Of a stretch of 64,000 bases of DNA, positions 19,271-30,001 are shown piece by piece. Position 1 is the stretch's first letter, and every line of letters starts with the position of its first letter. The stretch covers positions 124,001 through 188,000 of the forward strand of contig NZ_JAKUDS010000001.1 in assembly GCF_023221775.1 (NCBI RefSeq), written 5' to 3'. A program made the position numbers and the translations under genes. This DNA comes from Enterococcus cecorum (GTDB taxonomy: Bacteria > Bacillota > Bacilli > Lactobacillales > Enterococcaceae). The notes beneath the pieces are model-generated. The model worked only from the letters and a program-made list of their open reading frames with translations. It had not been told where the DNA came from and did no database searches.

Positions 19271-19299
19271 TTGATTTTTTCACAAAGTTGTATTATGCT
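19271..19299 (+). promoter_or_regulatory. Sigma-A promoter of acoR
   Basis: TTGATT (19271-19276) and TATGCT (19294-19299) are separated by 17 bases. The start codon of acoR is 60 bases downstream. Confidence 0.55.
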
Positions 19300-19330
19300 A
19301 GTTGTAAGGATGTTTTTCTTATATAAATGG

Positions 19331-19346
19331 ATGTAAGCGTTTTAAG
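19331..19346 (+). promoter_or_regulatory. cre-like site in the acoR leader
   Basis: ATGTAAGCGTTTTAAG matches the cre core TGNAANCG exactly, with two mismatches in the right half. It lies between the acoR promoter and its ribosome site, where bound CcpA would block elongation. In Bacillus subtilis acoR is a known CcpA target. Confidence 0.6.
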
Positions 19347-19358
19347 AAGGTGATTGAG

Positions 19359-21125
19359 ATGCAAGTGGATACTTGGAGAAGATTTGTAAATGGAGATAGG
19401 GAGATTCTAACTACTTTACCGGATAAAATAGCTTCTTCGTGGCAAAAATGTTATAACGAGCAAGTTGATCCATATTTGGTTAAGCCACGGACTGTTTTAA
19501 CCGAAAATGAATTGAAATCTTGCCAAAGACAACATCAGATTTTAATTCATCTTGTAAAAAATGAAAGCAAACATTTTAAAGAAATGATGCATATTAAGCA
19601 ACCTATTTTTATTCTAACAGATGAAAATGGGACTATTTTGTGGAGAGAAGGTAATTATCAAGCAAAGAGTTATGCTAATGAGATTTACTTTAACGTTGGT
19701 AGCCGTTGGTCCGAATTGGATGTGGGAACGAATGCGATAGGGATGGCTATTGAAAATAAACAAGCGGAATTCATGTCTTTAGACGATCATTATGCGATTG
19801 CCTCAAGAAGATGGAGTTGTGCTGCTGCTCCAATTTTTGATTCAAATCAAGATTTAATTGGAATTTTAGATATTTCTACATATAATAATAATTCTGTTCA
19901 AGAAGCAATGTTTTTCTTAACAACCATGACACAACGAATCAGTAATGCTTATATTCGTGAAGAACTGAATCAGAAAATGGCATTATTACAATATGCAGGT
20001 AAAAATCTTGCAAATGAGATTATTTGTGATTTACATAAACGTGTTGTGTATGTACCTGATGAGTATCAAGAATATTTTGAAATGAATCAAGACATCTATG
20101 CTCAATTGTCAAAAGATTTATTATATGAAGAAAAAGAAATTCTTTTTAAAAATGAGCTCGTAGGTTATCGGTACAAATTATATAGAAAGATTGAATCTGA
20201 GCAAGAATTTCATTATGTAGGTGTACCCAGTCAAAATCAAAAGTATCAACAATTTTTAAAGAAAGTCTACAAAATGGCTCAAAGTACCGTCCCTGTTCAT
20301 GTTTATGGTGAATCAGGGAGTGGGAAAGAAGTGATTGCTAAAACATTACATATGAATAGTCCTTATCGTCAAGGACCACTAATTACGGTAAACTGCGGCT
20401 CTATCAGTGATTCGTTGTTAGAAAGTGAACTGTTTGGTTATGCCCCGGGAGCATTTACAGGCGCCAATCAGGAAGGTCATATTGGTAAAATCTTGCAGGC
20501 AAATGGTGGAACGCTATTTTTAGATGAAATTGATAGCATGCCGTGGAAGATGCAAACGGCATTGTTACGGGTACTTGAGGAAAAACAAGTTGTACCGCTC
20601 AATGGGCAACCACAACCTGTAGATTTTCGTTTAGTTAGTGCCAGTAATCAAGATTTACGCCAAAGAGTATTATCTAAAGAATTTCGTGAAGATTTATTTT
20701 ATCGAATCTATGTAGGAAAATTAAGCATTCCACCCTTACGCGAAAGGTTGGAAGATTTATCACCGCTAGTCGATCGTTTTTGTGAACAACGGCAGTGGCA
20801 TCTTACATGGAAAGAACAGTTGCTTCAGACTGCTTATATGTATCATTGGCCTGGAAATATTCGTGAGTTTAATAACTTCTTAGAAAGGTTGTATATCTTC
20901 TATGCGGAAGAAGAGCCAACCAAAGAACAAATTCTTGAATTAATCACTCTAGGTCAAATATCTGATGAGAAACAAGATATCGAAGAGGAAGAAAACAAAG
21001 AGCGTCGAGAAATAATGTCTGCCCTTAAAGAACAACATTATCATGTAACAAATGCAGCTAAGAGTCTGGGGATATCAAGAGCAACGTTATATCGAAAAAT
21101 CAAGGAATATAATATTGAATACTAA
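19359..21125 (+). CDS. acoR: Sigma-54-dependent activator of acetoin catabolism
   Basis: This bacterial enhancer-binding protein of 588 residues turns on the adjacent acetoin dehydrogenase operon. An N-terminal GAF-like sensor region (about residues 70-190) is followed by an AAA+ domain (about 295-520) with Walker A GESGSGKE, the sigma-54 contact loop GAFTGA, Walker B GGTLFLDEID and the arginine region FREDLFYRI. A C-terminal Fis-type helix-turn-helix (AAKSLGISRATLYRKIKE) ends it. The ATG at 19359 follows AGAAGGTG. The genome must therefore encode RpoN, which lies outside this window. Confidence 0.92.
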   Translation: MQVDTWRRFVNGDREILTTLPDKIASSWQKCYNEQVDPYLVKPRTVLTENELKSCQRQHQILIHLVKNESKHFKEMMHIKQPIFILTDENGTILWREGNYQAKSYANEIYFNVGSRWSELDVGTNAIGMAIENKQAEFMSLDDHYAIASRRWSCAAAPIFDSNQDLIGILDISTYNNNSVQEAMFFLTTMTQRISNAYIREELNQKMALLQYAGKNLANEIICDLHKRVVYVPDEYQEYFEMNQDIYAQLSKDLLYEEKEILFKNELVGYRYKLYRKIESEQEFHYVGVPSQNQKYQQFLKKVYKMAQSTVPVHVYGESGSGKEVIAKTLHMNSPYRQGPLITVNCGSISDSLLESELFGYAPGAFTGANQEGHIGKILQANGGTLFLDEIDSMPWKMQTALLRVLEEKQVVPLNGQPQPVDFRLVSASNQDLRQRVLSKEFREDLFYRIYVGKLSIPPLRERLEDLSPLVDRFCEQRQWHLTWKEQLLQTAYMYHWPGNIREFNNFLERLYIFYAEEEPTKEQILELITLGQISDEKQDIEEEENKERREIMSALKEQHYHVTNAAKSLGISRATLYRKIKEYNIEY

Positions 21126-21132
21126 GTTTGAT

Positions 21133-21167
21133 AGTAGGAGACGGATATTGACGTTTCCTACTTTTTG
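21133..21167 (+). terminator. Terminator of acoR
   Basis: AGTAGGAGACG pairs with CGTTTCCTACT around a short loop, followed by TTTTT. Confidence 0.85.
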
Positions 21168-21206
21168 TTATCGAAATTCTGTAAATAAAGCTAAACATGA
21201 TACAGT

Positions 21207-21237
21207 TGAGACAATTTGTATCAATGATATGAGACAA
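21207..21237 (+). promoter_or_regulatory. Candidate AcoR upstream activating sites
   Basis: TGAGACAATTTGTATCA (21207-21223) is a near-perfect inverted repeat (8-1-8, one mismatched pair). A direct repeat of its left arm, TGAGACAA, follows at 21230-21237, 23 bases on. They lie about 125-150 bases before the sigma-54 promoter, a normal enhancer distance. Binding by AcoR is an inference. Confidence 0.5.
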
Positions 21238-21339
21238 AATGAAAACGCTTAGAATACGAACAAAATATTGTGAATTTTGTACAATCAAAGTTGTAGATAT
21301 GCTGCTATTTCAGTGAATATAACTAAAAACATTGTGAAT

Positions 21340-21355
21340 TTGTAAGCGTTTTTAA
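21340..21355 (+). promoter_or_regulatory. cre-like site abutting the sigma-54 promoter
   Basis: TTGTAAGCGTTTTTAA matches the cre consensus with one mismatch. It ends five bases before the -24 element, so CcpA could interfere with sigma-54 polymerase binding. Confidence 0.65.
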
Positions 21356-21359
21356 AAAA

Positions 21360-21375
21360 TGGCACGCGACTTGCT
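21360..21375 (+). promoter_or_regulatory. Sigma-54 (-24/-12) promoter of the acetoin operon
   Basis: TGGCACGCGACTTGCT is a full match to TGGCAC-N5-TTGCW, with GG and GC in the required spacing. It lies 70 bases before lpdA and downstream of candidate enhancer sites, and acoR is the neighbouring gene. Confidence 0.93.
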
Positions 21376-21414
21376 TTTATAGGAGTGTAAAGAGAAGAAA
21401 GGGGTGTTGCGACA

Positions 21415-21459
21415 TGCAAGTGTCAACTGAAAGGGGGATTTTAAATGACCAGTTATGAT
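21415..21459 (+). CDS. Possible 14-codon leader ORF before the dehydrogenase genes
   Basis: An ATG 11 bases after AGAAAGGGG opens a 14-codon frame that ends inside the lpdA start region (stop at 21457-21459). The ribosome site is strong, but no special codon run is seen. It may be chance, or it may couple translation to lpdA. Confidence 0.25.
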
Positions 21460-22773
21460 TTAGTCGTGATAGGCTCTGGACCTGGAGGCTATGTAGCGGC
21501 AGTCAAAGCAGCCCAAAATGGAAAGAAGACCGCAGTTATTGAACGAAACCAAATCGGTGGAACGTGCTTAAATGTAGGTTGTATTCCATCAAAATCTTAT
21601 ATCCAACATGCACATTGGGTACTAGCAGGCCAAGAAGCAGCAAAATTTGGATTTGCAAAACAAGAAGTAAGTTTTGAATTTCCAAAATTAGTTGCTAGAA
21701 AAGATCAAGTAGTAAAGAAATTACAAGGCGGCATTCATGGGCTATTTAAAGCAAATCGCGTAGACTATATCGAAGGCGAAGCAAGCTTTGAAAATGGCAA
21801 ATTAATGGTGAATGGCAAGGAAATTGGCTATCAAGATTTACTATTAGCAACAGGTAGTTCACCTTTTGTACCACCAATTAATGGCGTAGATCAAGCAGAT
21901 TATCTTACAACCGATACTTTCTTCAAACAAACAGAATTTCCTAAACAATTAACCATTATCGGTGGTGGGGTTATCGCAGTAGAATTAGCTTTTGCGATGC
22001 GTCCATTAGGTAGTGAAGTTACCTTGGTTGAAGTGGCACCAGACATCTTATTAACAGAAGATGAAGAAGCGCGCAAAGTCATCAAGTCTCAATTGCAAAA
22101 GATGGGAATTAAGATTTATACACAAGCGAAAATTCAAGAAGTGAAAAAAGATGCAGTCGTTTTAGATGAAGCAGTTGTACCGTTTGAAAAATTGTTAGTA
22201 GCAACAGGACGTCGCGCTGATTTAACACTTGCCAAACAATTAGGCCTTGAATTAGATGAACGTCAACGCTTTGTTAAAGTAGATCGTCATTATCAAACAA
22301 GCAAACCTCATATTTATGCAATTGGTGATTTAGTAGGAGGCTATCAGTTAGCACATGCAGCTAGTGCAGAAGGTTTATGTGCAGTGGCAGCGATTTGTGA
22401 TAAAGATAAACATACACTTGACCAAACAAGCATTCCACGTTGCCTTTATACTCAACCAGAAGTTGCAAGTTTTGGTTTAAGTTTAGAGCAAGCAAAAGAA
22501 CGTTACGAAAATGTTCAAGTGAAGAAAATGGCCTTTGCAAGTAATGGTAAAGCAATTGCTAGTGAAGAAACAAATGGTTTTGTAAAAATTATTATTGAAG
22601 GTAAATATCAACAAATTCTAGGCGCAGTAATTGTTGGCGCACACGCAACCGAAATGATTCATACAATATTGGCAGTGAAAGAATCAGAAGGTACAATTGA
22701 TGAAATCGCGCGAATGGTTTTTGCTCACCCAACCTTATCTGAAACCATTAGCGATGTGGCAAAAAGTTTTTAA
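21445..22773 (+). CDS. acoL: Dihydrolipoyl dehydrogenase (E3) of the acetoin dehydrogenase complex
   Basis: This flavoprotein reoxidises dihydrolipoamide on the E2 subunit with NAD. The 442 residues show the FAD-binding GSGPGGYVAA (about residues 10-19), the redox disulfide GGTCLNVGCIPSK, the NAD-binding GGGVIAVELA and the C-terminal His-Glu pair region HAHPTL-like (here FAHPTLSE). In this organism E3 is the first gene of the operon; in Bacillus subtilis it is the last. The AGGGGG ribosome site precedes the ATG. Confidence 0.92.
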   Translation: MTSYDLVVIGSGPGGYVAAVKAAQNGKKTAVIERNQIGGTCLNVGCIPSKSYIQHAHWVLAGQEAAKFGFAKQEVSFEFPKLVARKDQVVKKLQGGIHGLFKANRVDYIEGEASFENGKLMVNGKEIGYQDLLLATGSSPFVPPINGVDQADYLTTDTFFKQTEFPKQLTIIGGGVIAVELAFAMRPLGSEVTLVEVAPDILLTEDEEARKVIKSQLQKMGIKIYTQAKIQEVKKDAVVLDEAVVPFEKLLVATGRRADLTLAKQLGLELDERQRFVKVDRHYQTSKPHIYAIGDLVGGYQLAHAASAEGLCAVAAICDKDKHTLDQTSIPRCLYTQPEVASFGLSLEQAKERYENVQVKKMAFASNGKAIASEETNGFVKIIIEGKYQQILGAVIVGAHATEMIHTILAVKESEGTIDEIARMVFAHPTLSETISDVAKSF

Positions 22774-22801
22774 ATCATGAATAGATGAGGAGGAATTTTT
22801 C

Positions 22802-23770
22802 ATGACTAAAATTAGCAAGGAAAAAGCAGAATGGATCTTAAAGAAAATGTACGATATCCGTCATTTCGAAGATGAAGTACACCGTATCTTTACTTCCGGT
22901 GAAATTCCTGGATTCGTACACTTATACGCTGGTGAAGAAGCAATTGCAACTGGTGTATGTGCACATTTAACTGATGCAGACTATATTACAAGTACTCACC
23001 GTGGTCATGGTCACTGTATTGCTAAAGGCTGTGATTTAGATGGCATGATGGCTGAAATTTATGGTAAAGAAACTGGTCTATGTAAAGGTAAAGGTGGTTC
23101 AATGCACATTGCCGACGTAGATAAAGGAATGCTTGGTGCCAACGGTATGGTAGGTGGGGGCTTCCCAATAGCAGTAGGTGCTGGATTACGTAATAAATAT
23201 CTAAAAACAGATAGTGTTGCTGTATGCTTCTTTGGTGATGGTGCTGCTAACGAAGGTACTTTCCACGAAGGAATTAACTTGGCTTCCATTTGGGATTTAC
23301 CAGTAATTTTCGTTAATGAAAATAACCAATTCGCTGAATCAACACCACAAACTTATTCTTCAGGTTCTAAGACAATTGCAGAACGTGCTGCAGCATATGG
23401 TATTCCTGGTGAACGTGTAGATGGAAAAGATTTAGTTGCCGTTTATGAAGCAGCTGGTCGTGCAATTGAACGAGCACGTAAAGGTGAAGGACCTACTATC
23501 TTAGAATGCGTAACCTACCGTAATTATGGACACTTCGAAGGTGACGAACAAAAATATAAAGCTCCAAGTGGAGGTGAAAAAGCCTTTGCAGATCGCGATT
23601 GTATTGAAGATTTTGCAAACTACTTGAAGAAAGAAAAAATCTTAACTGCAAAAGAAATTAAAGCTATCGAAGAACAATCAAATGAAGATATTGCTCATGC
23701 GATTAAATTTGCACAAGATAGTCCAGTTCCACGTCCTGAAGCACTCTTTGAAGATGTTTACGTGAATTAA
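22802..23770 (+). CDS. acoA: Acetoin dehydrogenase E1 alpha subunit
   Basis: This TPP-dependent subunit decarboxylates or cleaves acetoin and passes the acetyl group to lipoyl-E2. The 322 residues show STHRGHGHCIAKG, the TPP-binding GDGAANEGTFHEGINLA...ENNQ motif and the GERVDGKD segment. The small size and the HRGHGH and LCKGKGGSMHIAD sequences fit acetoin-type E1 alpha; a pyruvate dehydrogenase alpha would be longer. The operon context with AcoR supports this. Confidence 0.9.
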   Translation: MTKISKEKAEWILKKMYDIRHFEDEVHRIFTSGEIPGFVHLYAGEEAIATGVCAHLTDADYITSTHRGHGHCIAKGCDLDGMMAEIYGKETGLCKGKGGSMHIADVDKGMLGANGMVGGGFPIAVGAGLRNKYLKTDSVAVCFFGDGAANEGTFHEGINLASIWDLPVIFVNENNQFAESTPQTYSSGSKTIAERAAAYGIPGERVDGKDLVAVYEAAGRAIERARKGEGPTILECVTYRNYGHFEGDEQKYKAPSGGEKAFADRDCIEDFANYLKKEKILTAKEIKAIEEQSNEDIAHAIKFAQDSPVPRPEALFEDVYVN

Positions 23771-23789
23771 TTGAAAGGAGTATTATATC

Positions 23790-24821
23790 ATGACTAGAAG
23801 AATTACATTTATGAACGCCATCAACGAAGCATTAGAACAATCAATGGAAAAAGATGATCGCGTCATCTTACTTGGTGAAGATATCGCCGGTGGTGTGACT
23901 GTTAAACACTTAGAAGAAGAAAATGAAGATGCATGGGGCGGTGTATTCGGCGTAACTAAAGGCTTGATGCAAAAATTTGGTCGCGAACGTGTGATTGATA
24001 CCCCTATTTCTGAAATGGGTTATATGGGTGCGGCTGTAGGGGCTGCTGCAACTGGATTGCGCCCAGTACCCGAATTAATGTTCAACGACTTCTTAGGATT
24101 CTGTTTTGATACCATTTTGGCACAAGGTTCTAAGATGCGTTACATGTTCGGTGGTAAAGCAAAAATTCCTATGACGATTCGTACTTGTCATGGTGCTGGT
24201 GCAAGTGCCGCTGCGCAACACTCTGGTTCATATTATGGCATGTTTGGTTCAATTCCTGGTTTGAAAGTTGTTGTGCCTTCAAATCCATACGATGCTAAAG
24301 GATTATTAAATGCAGCCATTGCCGATGATAATATCGTGGTATACTTTGAAGATAAAACTTTATATGGCTTAAAAGATGAAGTACCAGAAGAATACTATAC
24401 AGTAGAAATCGGTAAAGCAAAAGTGAAACGTGAAGGTACTGATTTAACTATTGTAACAATTGGTAAGATGCTTTATGTAGCATTAGAAGTTGCTGAAAAA
24501 TTAGAAAAAGAAGGCGTATCAGTTGAAGTTATTGACCTTGTAACTGTTGCACCTTGGGATCAAGAAACAATTATTAACTCTGTGAAGAAAACAGGTCGCT
24601 TAATTGTTATTGATGAAGCAAATCCACACAATAATACAGCGACAGATATTGCAGCAGTTATCGGAAACAAAGCATTTGATTATCTAGATGGACCAATTAA
24701 ATGCGTCACTGCTCCAAATACACCTGTTCCATTTGCAACAAATCTAGAACAATTATACTTACCAAATGCAAAACGCGTGATGGAAGAAGCCGCAGAAATT
24801 ATTGACGACTTAAAGAAATAA
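23790..24821 (+). CDS. acoB: Acetoin dehydrogenase E1 beta subunit
   Basis: This is the second half of the TPP-dependent E1. The 343 residues show the N-terminal ITFMNAINEALEQSMEKDDRVILLGEDIAGG block, DTPISEMGYMGAAVGAAATGLRPVPELMF and the C-terminal VIDLVTVAPWDQETI transketolase region. It begins 19 bases after acoA with a GAAAGGAG ribosome site. Confidence 0.92.
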   Translation: MTRRITFMNAINEALEQSMEKDDRVILLGEDIAGGVTVKHLEEENEDAWGGVFGVTKGLMQKFGRERVIDTPISEMGYMGAAVGAAATGLRPVPELMFNDFLGFCFDTILAQGSKMRYMFGGKAKIPMTIRTCHGAGASAAAQHSGSYYGMFGSIPGLKVVVPSNPYDAKGLLNAAIADDNIVVYFEDKTLYGLKDEVPEEYYTVEIGKAKVKREGTDLTIVTIGKMLYVALEVAEKLEKEGVSVEVIDLVTVAPWDQETIINSVKKTGRLIVIDEANPHNNTATDIAAVIGNKAFDYLDGPIKCVTAPNTPVPFATNLEQLYLPNAKRVMEEAAEIIDDLKK

Positions 24822-24835
24822 GGGGGTGAGTGCGC

Positions 24836-26035
24836 ATGGCAACAGAAGTATTAATGCCAAAATTAGGTTTGACAATGACAGAAGGAACCGTCGATCAATG
24901 GTTCAAAAATGAAGGGGATACCGTGGAAAAAGGAGAAGTCGTATGTACGATTAGTTCCGAAAAATTAACCCACGATGTAGAAGCACCTGAAGCTGGGGTT
25001 ATCTCTAATTTGGTAGCTGTTGGACAAGAAGTACCATGTAAAGAACCAATTGCAGTAATTGGCGCAGCAGGCGAAGTTGTTCAATCAGCAGCACCAACAC
25101 CTAAAGAAGAAACACCTGCTCCAGCTAAAGAAGAAAGTGCACCAAAAGCAGCTCCAGCACCAGAAGCTAAAGTTGCTCGTAGTGGAGATAGAATCTTTAT
25201 TACACCACTTGCACGTAAAATCGCTGCAAGTAAAGGATATGATATTTCATTAATTAATGGTACGGGTGGTAATGGTCGTATTACACGTCGCGACGTAGAA
25301 ATGTATCAACCACAAGTAGCTACTCAAGCATCAGCTGCACCTGCAAGTTATGGTGAAGGCTTGAAGGGTATGCGTAAGACGATTGCGCAACGTATGATGA
25401 ATAGTTTACATCAAAGCGCACAACTTACCATCCATCAAAAAGCAGATATTACAAGTTTAATGGCCTTCAGAAAAGATTTGAAGGAAAAAGCCGATATTCC
25501 GTTAAACGATGGCCAAACAAGTATTACAACTTTATTATCAAGAGCTGTGATTCTTGCTTTGAAAGACAAACCAGCGATGAATGCTTGGTATGGCAATGGT
25601 CAATTAGAAGAAGTAGAAGCTGTTCATTTAGGTATGGCTGTTGCGTTAGATGATGGCTTAGTCGTACCAGTTGTTGAAGATGCTGATAAGATGACTTTAA
25701 CAACTTTAGCTAAGACTTTACAAGATCGTATCAGCAAAGCGCAAGATGGTACGTTATCTGGTGAACATTATGCTGGCTCAACCTTCACAATTACAAATAT
25801 TGGTAAGACAGGTGTAGAATACTTCACACCAATCTTGAACACACCTGAAGTAGGTATCTTAGGTGTAGGTACATTAATGAGTGAATTGGCTTTAGAAGAT
25901 GGTCAAGTGGTTCAAAAACAAAAATTACCATTAAGTTTAACATTTGATCATCAAGTAATCGATGGCGCACCTGCAGCTGACTTCTTGGCTCGTGTCATCT
26001 TCTACTTAGAACATCCATATGCACTTGTATTATAA
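24836..26035 (+). CDS. acoC: Dihydrolipoamide acetyltransferase (E2) of the acetoin dehydrogenase complex
   Basis: This is the core of the complex, which moves the acetyl group from lipoate to CoA. Order of domains in 399 residues: one lipoyl domain (lysine in SSEKLTHD, about residue 43), an Ala/Pro/Glu linker (about 85-115), the peripheral subunit-binding domain (ITPLARKIAASKGYDIS, about 120-155) and the catalytic domain ending in the HXXXDG motif (DHQVIDGAPAADF). The ATG at 24836 follows GGGGGTGAG. This is a true E2 acyltransferase; the hydrolase-like AcoC of some species is different. Confidence 0.92.
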   Translation: MATEVLMPKLGLTMTEGTVDQWFKNEGDTVEKGEVVCTISSEKLTHDVEAPEAGVISNLVAVGQEVPCKEPIAVIGAAGEVVQSAAPTPKEETPAPAKEESAPKAAPAPEAKVARSGDRIFITPLARKIAASKGYDISLINGTGGNGRITRRDVEMYQPQVATQASAAPASYGEGLKGMRKTIAQRMMNSLHQSAQLTIHQKADITSLMAFRKDLKEKADIPLNDGQTSITTLLSRAVILALKDKPAMNAWYGNGQLEEVEAVHLGMAVALDDGLVVPVVEDADKMTLTTLAKTLQDRISKAQDGTLSGEHYAGSTFTITNIGKTGVEYFTPILNTPEVGILGVGTLMSELALEDGQVVQKQKLPLSLTFDHQVIDGAPAADFLARVIFYLEHPYALVL

Positions 26036-26050
26036 GATGAGGTGATTGAA

Positions 26051-26353
26051 ATGAAACTGAATGCAGCGTTTATCTTTTTAGCACCTAATGCAGACTATAA
26101 AAATGATCGCAGTGTGGTCCAAACAGAAGCGGTTGATTTAACAACTGTTGGTGCTAAAGATTATGCCGATGCTGTCTTAGCTGCCAAAGATTTAGTGGCA
26201 AATGGTGTCAATGCAATTGAATTATGTGGCGGTTTTGGTATCGAAGGGGTAGCTCAAGTGAAAAAAGCTGTTGGACCTGAAGTTGCAATCGGTGTGGTTC
26301 GTTTTGATAATCATCCTGGATTAGAGTTCAAGAGCGGCGATGAGTTGTTCTAA
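26051..26353 (+). CDS. DUF6506-like small protein at the end of the acetoin operon
   Basis: This 100-residue protein begins MKLNAAFIFLAPNADY, continues with an alanine-rich helix (YADAVLAAKDLVANGVNAIELCGGFG) and ends VVRFDNHPGLE. It looks like a compact alpha/beta fold and resembles proteins grouped as DUF6506. No function is known to me. It starts 15 bases after the E2 gene with a strong GAGGTG site and has no own promoter, so it should be made with the acetoin enzymes. The assignment to DUF6506 is from memory. Confidence 0.65.
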   Translation: MKLNAAFIFLAPNADYKNDRSVVQTEAVDLTTVGAKDYADAVLAAKDLVANGVNAIELCGGFGIEGVAQVKKAVGPEVAIGVVRFDNHPGLEFKSGDELF

Positions 26354-26372
26354 ATCTTAAGAAATGTTTAAA

Positions 26373-26399
26373 TTAGCACTCTTTAATCGAGAGTGCTAA
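26373..26399. promoter_or_regulatory. CIRCE element 1 (HrcA operator), also a terminator-like hairpin
   Basis: TTAGCACTC-N9-GAGTGCTAA is a perfect CIRCE inverted repeat. It is followed by seven T, so it can also act as the rho-independent terminator of the acetoin operon. It lies upstream of the hrcA promoter. Confidence 0.95.
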
Positions 26400-26417
26400 T
26401 TTTTTTAGCTCTTTTTC

Positions 26418-26445
26418 TTGACAATTACTAGAAGTGTGATATATT
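26418..26445 (+). promoter_or_regulatory. Promoter of the hrcA heat-shock operon
   Basis: TTGACA (26418-26423) and TATATT (26440-26445) are spaced by 16 bases. The promoter is framed by two CIRCE elements. Confidence 0.8.
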
Positions 26446-26455
26446 TATAATTGTA

Positions 26456-26482
26456 TTAGCACTTAAGAACATAGAGTGCTAA
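26456..26482. promoter_or_regulatory. CIRCE element 2 (HrcA operator)
   Basis: TTAGCACTT-N9-GAGTGCTAA has a single deviation from the perfect inverted repeat. It lies between the promoter and the hrcA ribosome site, in the transcript leader. Confidence 0.95.
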
Positions 26483-26496
26483 TAAGGGGTGAGACA

Positions 26497-27537
26497 ATGT
26501 TAACGCAAAGACAAAAAGATATACTACGATTGATCATCCAAAATTACACAAAAAACAATCAGCCTGTTGGTTCTAAAAAGTTAATGAATGACGGCATAGA
26601 TGCTAGTTCAGCCACCATTCGAAATGAGATGAAAAGTTTAGAAGAACATGGATTATTAGCAAAGACCCATTCTTCTTCTGGACGTATTCCTTCGATTGCT
26701 GGTTATCGCTATTATGTAGATTATTTATTAAAACCGACTACCGTTGATGAACAAGAACGACTGAAGATTCGTCAAGGTTTCAGAAGAGAGTTTCATGAGA
26801 TTAATGAAATCATTCAAGAGTCTGCGGATATCTTATCTGAGTTAACCAGTTATACGGCTTTCTCATTAGGGCCTGATGTGAAAACACGAAAATTAACTGG
26901 CTTTCGGATGGTTCCGTTAAATAATCATCAAGTCGTAGCCATTTTAGTAACCGATAAAGGAAATGTTCAAAGTCGTATTTTTTCGATTCCCTATAGTATT
27001 CAAAGTAGTGATTTAGAAAAAATGGTTCAAATTATTAATGATCGCCTGGTTGGAGAAGAGTTATTAACCGTTTATCATCGCCTACGTACTGAGATTCCGA
27101 TGACTTTGCATAAGTATTATCAGAGCACAGAAGGGATTTTGGACTTGTTTGATGGTATGCTTAATCAACTGTTTGAAGAAAAAGTATATGTTAGCGGTCG
27201 AATGAATCTATTAAATTATGAGCCTACGCAAGACTTACAACATTTCAAACTCATGTATGATTTGATGAGTGATACGGATGGTTTAAATCAAATCATTACG
27301 CCATCTGATCAATCCATTCAAATTAGGATTGGTTCGGAAATAGGTCATGATTTATTTCAAAATATGAGTTTAATTCAAGCAACTTATCAAATTGACGGTC
27401 ATGGTCAAGGTACCATTGCTTTACTAGGCCCAAGCAGTATGCAGTATTCGAAAATGTTTGGCTTACTCGATGCTTTCCGTCAAGAGTTAAGTGATAAATT
27501 AGGTGAGTACTATCGGTCATTGGATCAATATCGATAG
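26497..27537 (+). CDS. hrcA: Heat-inducible transcription repressor
   Basis: This binds CIRCE operators and represses the class I heat-shock genes until released by stress; GroEL modulates it in Bacillus. The 346 residues have an N-terminal winged helix ([49 protein letters not shown]) and a C-terminal GAF-like dimer domain. The ATG at 26497 follows AAGGGGTGAG. It is the first gene of hrcA-grpE-dnaK-dnaJ and is autoregulated through the two CIRCE sites. Confidence 0.96.
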   Translation: MLTQRQKDILRLIIQNYTKNNQPVGSKKLMNDGIDASSATIRNEMKSLEEHGLLAKTHSSSGRIPSIAGYRYYVDYLLKPTTVDEQERLKIRQGFRREFHEINEIIQESADILSELTSYTAFSLGPDVKTRKLTGFRMVPLNNHQVVAILVTDKGNVQSRIFSIPYSIQSSDLEKMVQIINDRLVGEELLTVYHRLRTEIPMTLHKYYQSTEGILDLFDGMLNQLFEEKVYVSGRMNLLNYEPTQDLQHFKLMYDLMSDTDGLNQIITPSDQSIQIRIGSEIGHDLFQNMSLIQATYQIDGHGQGTIALLGPSSMQYSKMFGLLDAFRQELSDKLGEYYRSLDQYR

Positions 27538-27566
27538 TAAATATACACAGAAAGGACGAATGGCAA

Positions 27567-28127
27567 TTGTCTGAAAAGGAGAAAAAGACGGAAGAACTTG
27601 AACAAGAAACGGTTGAAGTTGAAGAATCACTAGAAACATCAACAGATACAGCTGACGAAGTTCAAGAAGAAGTCAAAAGTGATGTAGAAGTCCTCCAAGA
27701 AAAGTTAGAGGAAATGGAAGACAAATTTTTACGTGCTTCAGCTGAGATTGCAAATATCACTAACCGCAATCGCAATGAACGAGAGCAATTACAAAAATAT
27801 CGTTCACAAGATTTAGGTAAGAAATTATTAACTTCACTTGATAATTTAGAGCGTGCGATGGCAATTGAAGTAAGCGATGAGCAAGGGGCTAGCTTGAAAA
27901 AAGGAATTGAAATGGTGCTTGAAAGTATGCGCCATGCCTTTAAAGAAGAAGGGATTGAAGAGATACCTGCAGAAGGGGTTACTTTTGATCCAACTTTACA
28001 TCAAGCAGTTCAAACCATTCCCGCGAGTGATGAATTTCCAGCTGATTCAATTGTACAAGTCCTGCAAAAAGGCTATAAATTGCATGATCGCGTGTTACGA
28101 CCAAGTATGGTTGTTGTCGCTCAATAA
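27567..28127 (+). CDS. grpE: Nucleotide exchange factor GrpE
   Basis: This releases ADP from DnaK. The 186 residues have a highly acidic N-terminal coiled coil (about 1-60), then the conserved [16 protein letters not shown] helix and a C-terminal beta domain ending [26 protein letters not shown] start at 27567 is used: the nearby ATG at 27558 opens only a very short frame, and AAAGGA lies about 11 bases upstream of the TTG. The position between hrcA and dnaK is standard. Confidence 0.94.
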   Translation: MSEKEKKTEELEQETVEVEESLETSTDTADEVQEEVKSDVEVLQEKLEEMEDKFLRASAEIANITNRNRNEREQLQKYRSQDLGKKLLTSLDNLERAMAIEVSDEQGASLKKGIEMVLESMRHAFKEEGIEEIPAEGVTFDPTLHQAVQTIPASDEFPADSIVQVLQKGYKLHDRVLRPSMVVVAQ

Positions 28128-28137
28128 AATAGATTAG

Positions 28138-29991
<1,854 letters not shown>

Positions 29992-30001
29992 TCGTAAACA
30001 A

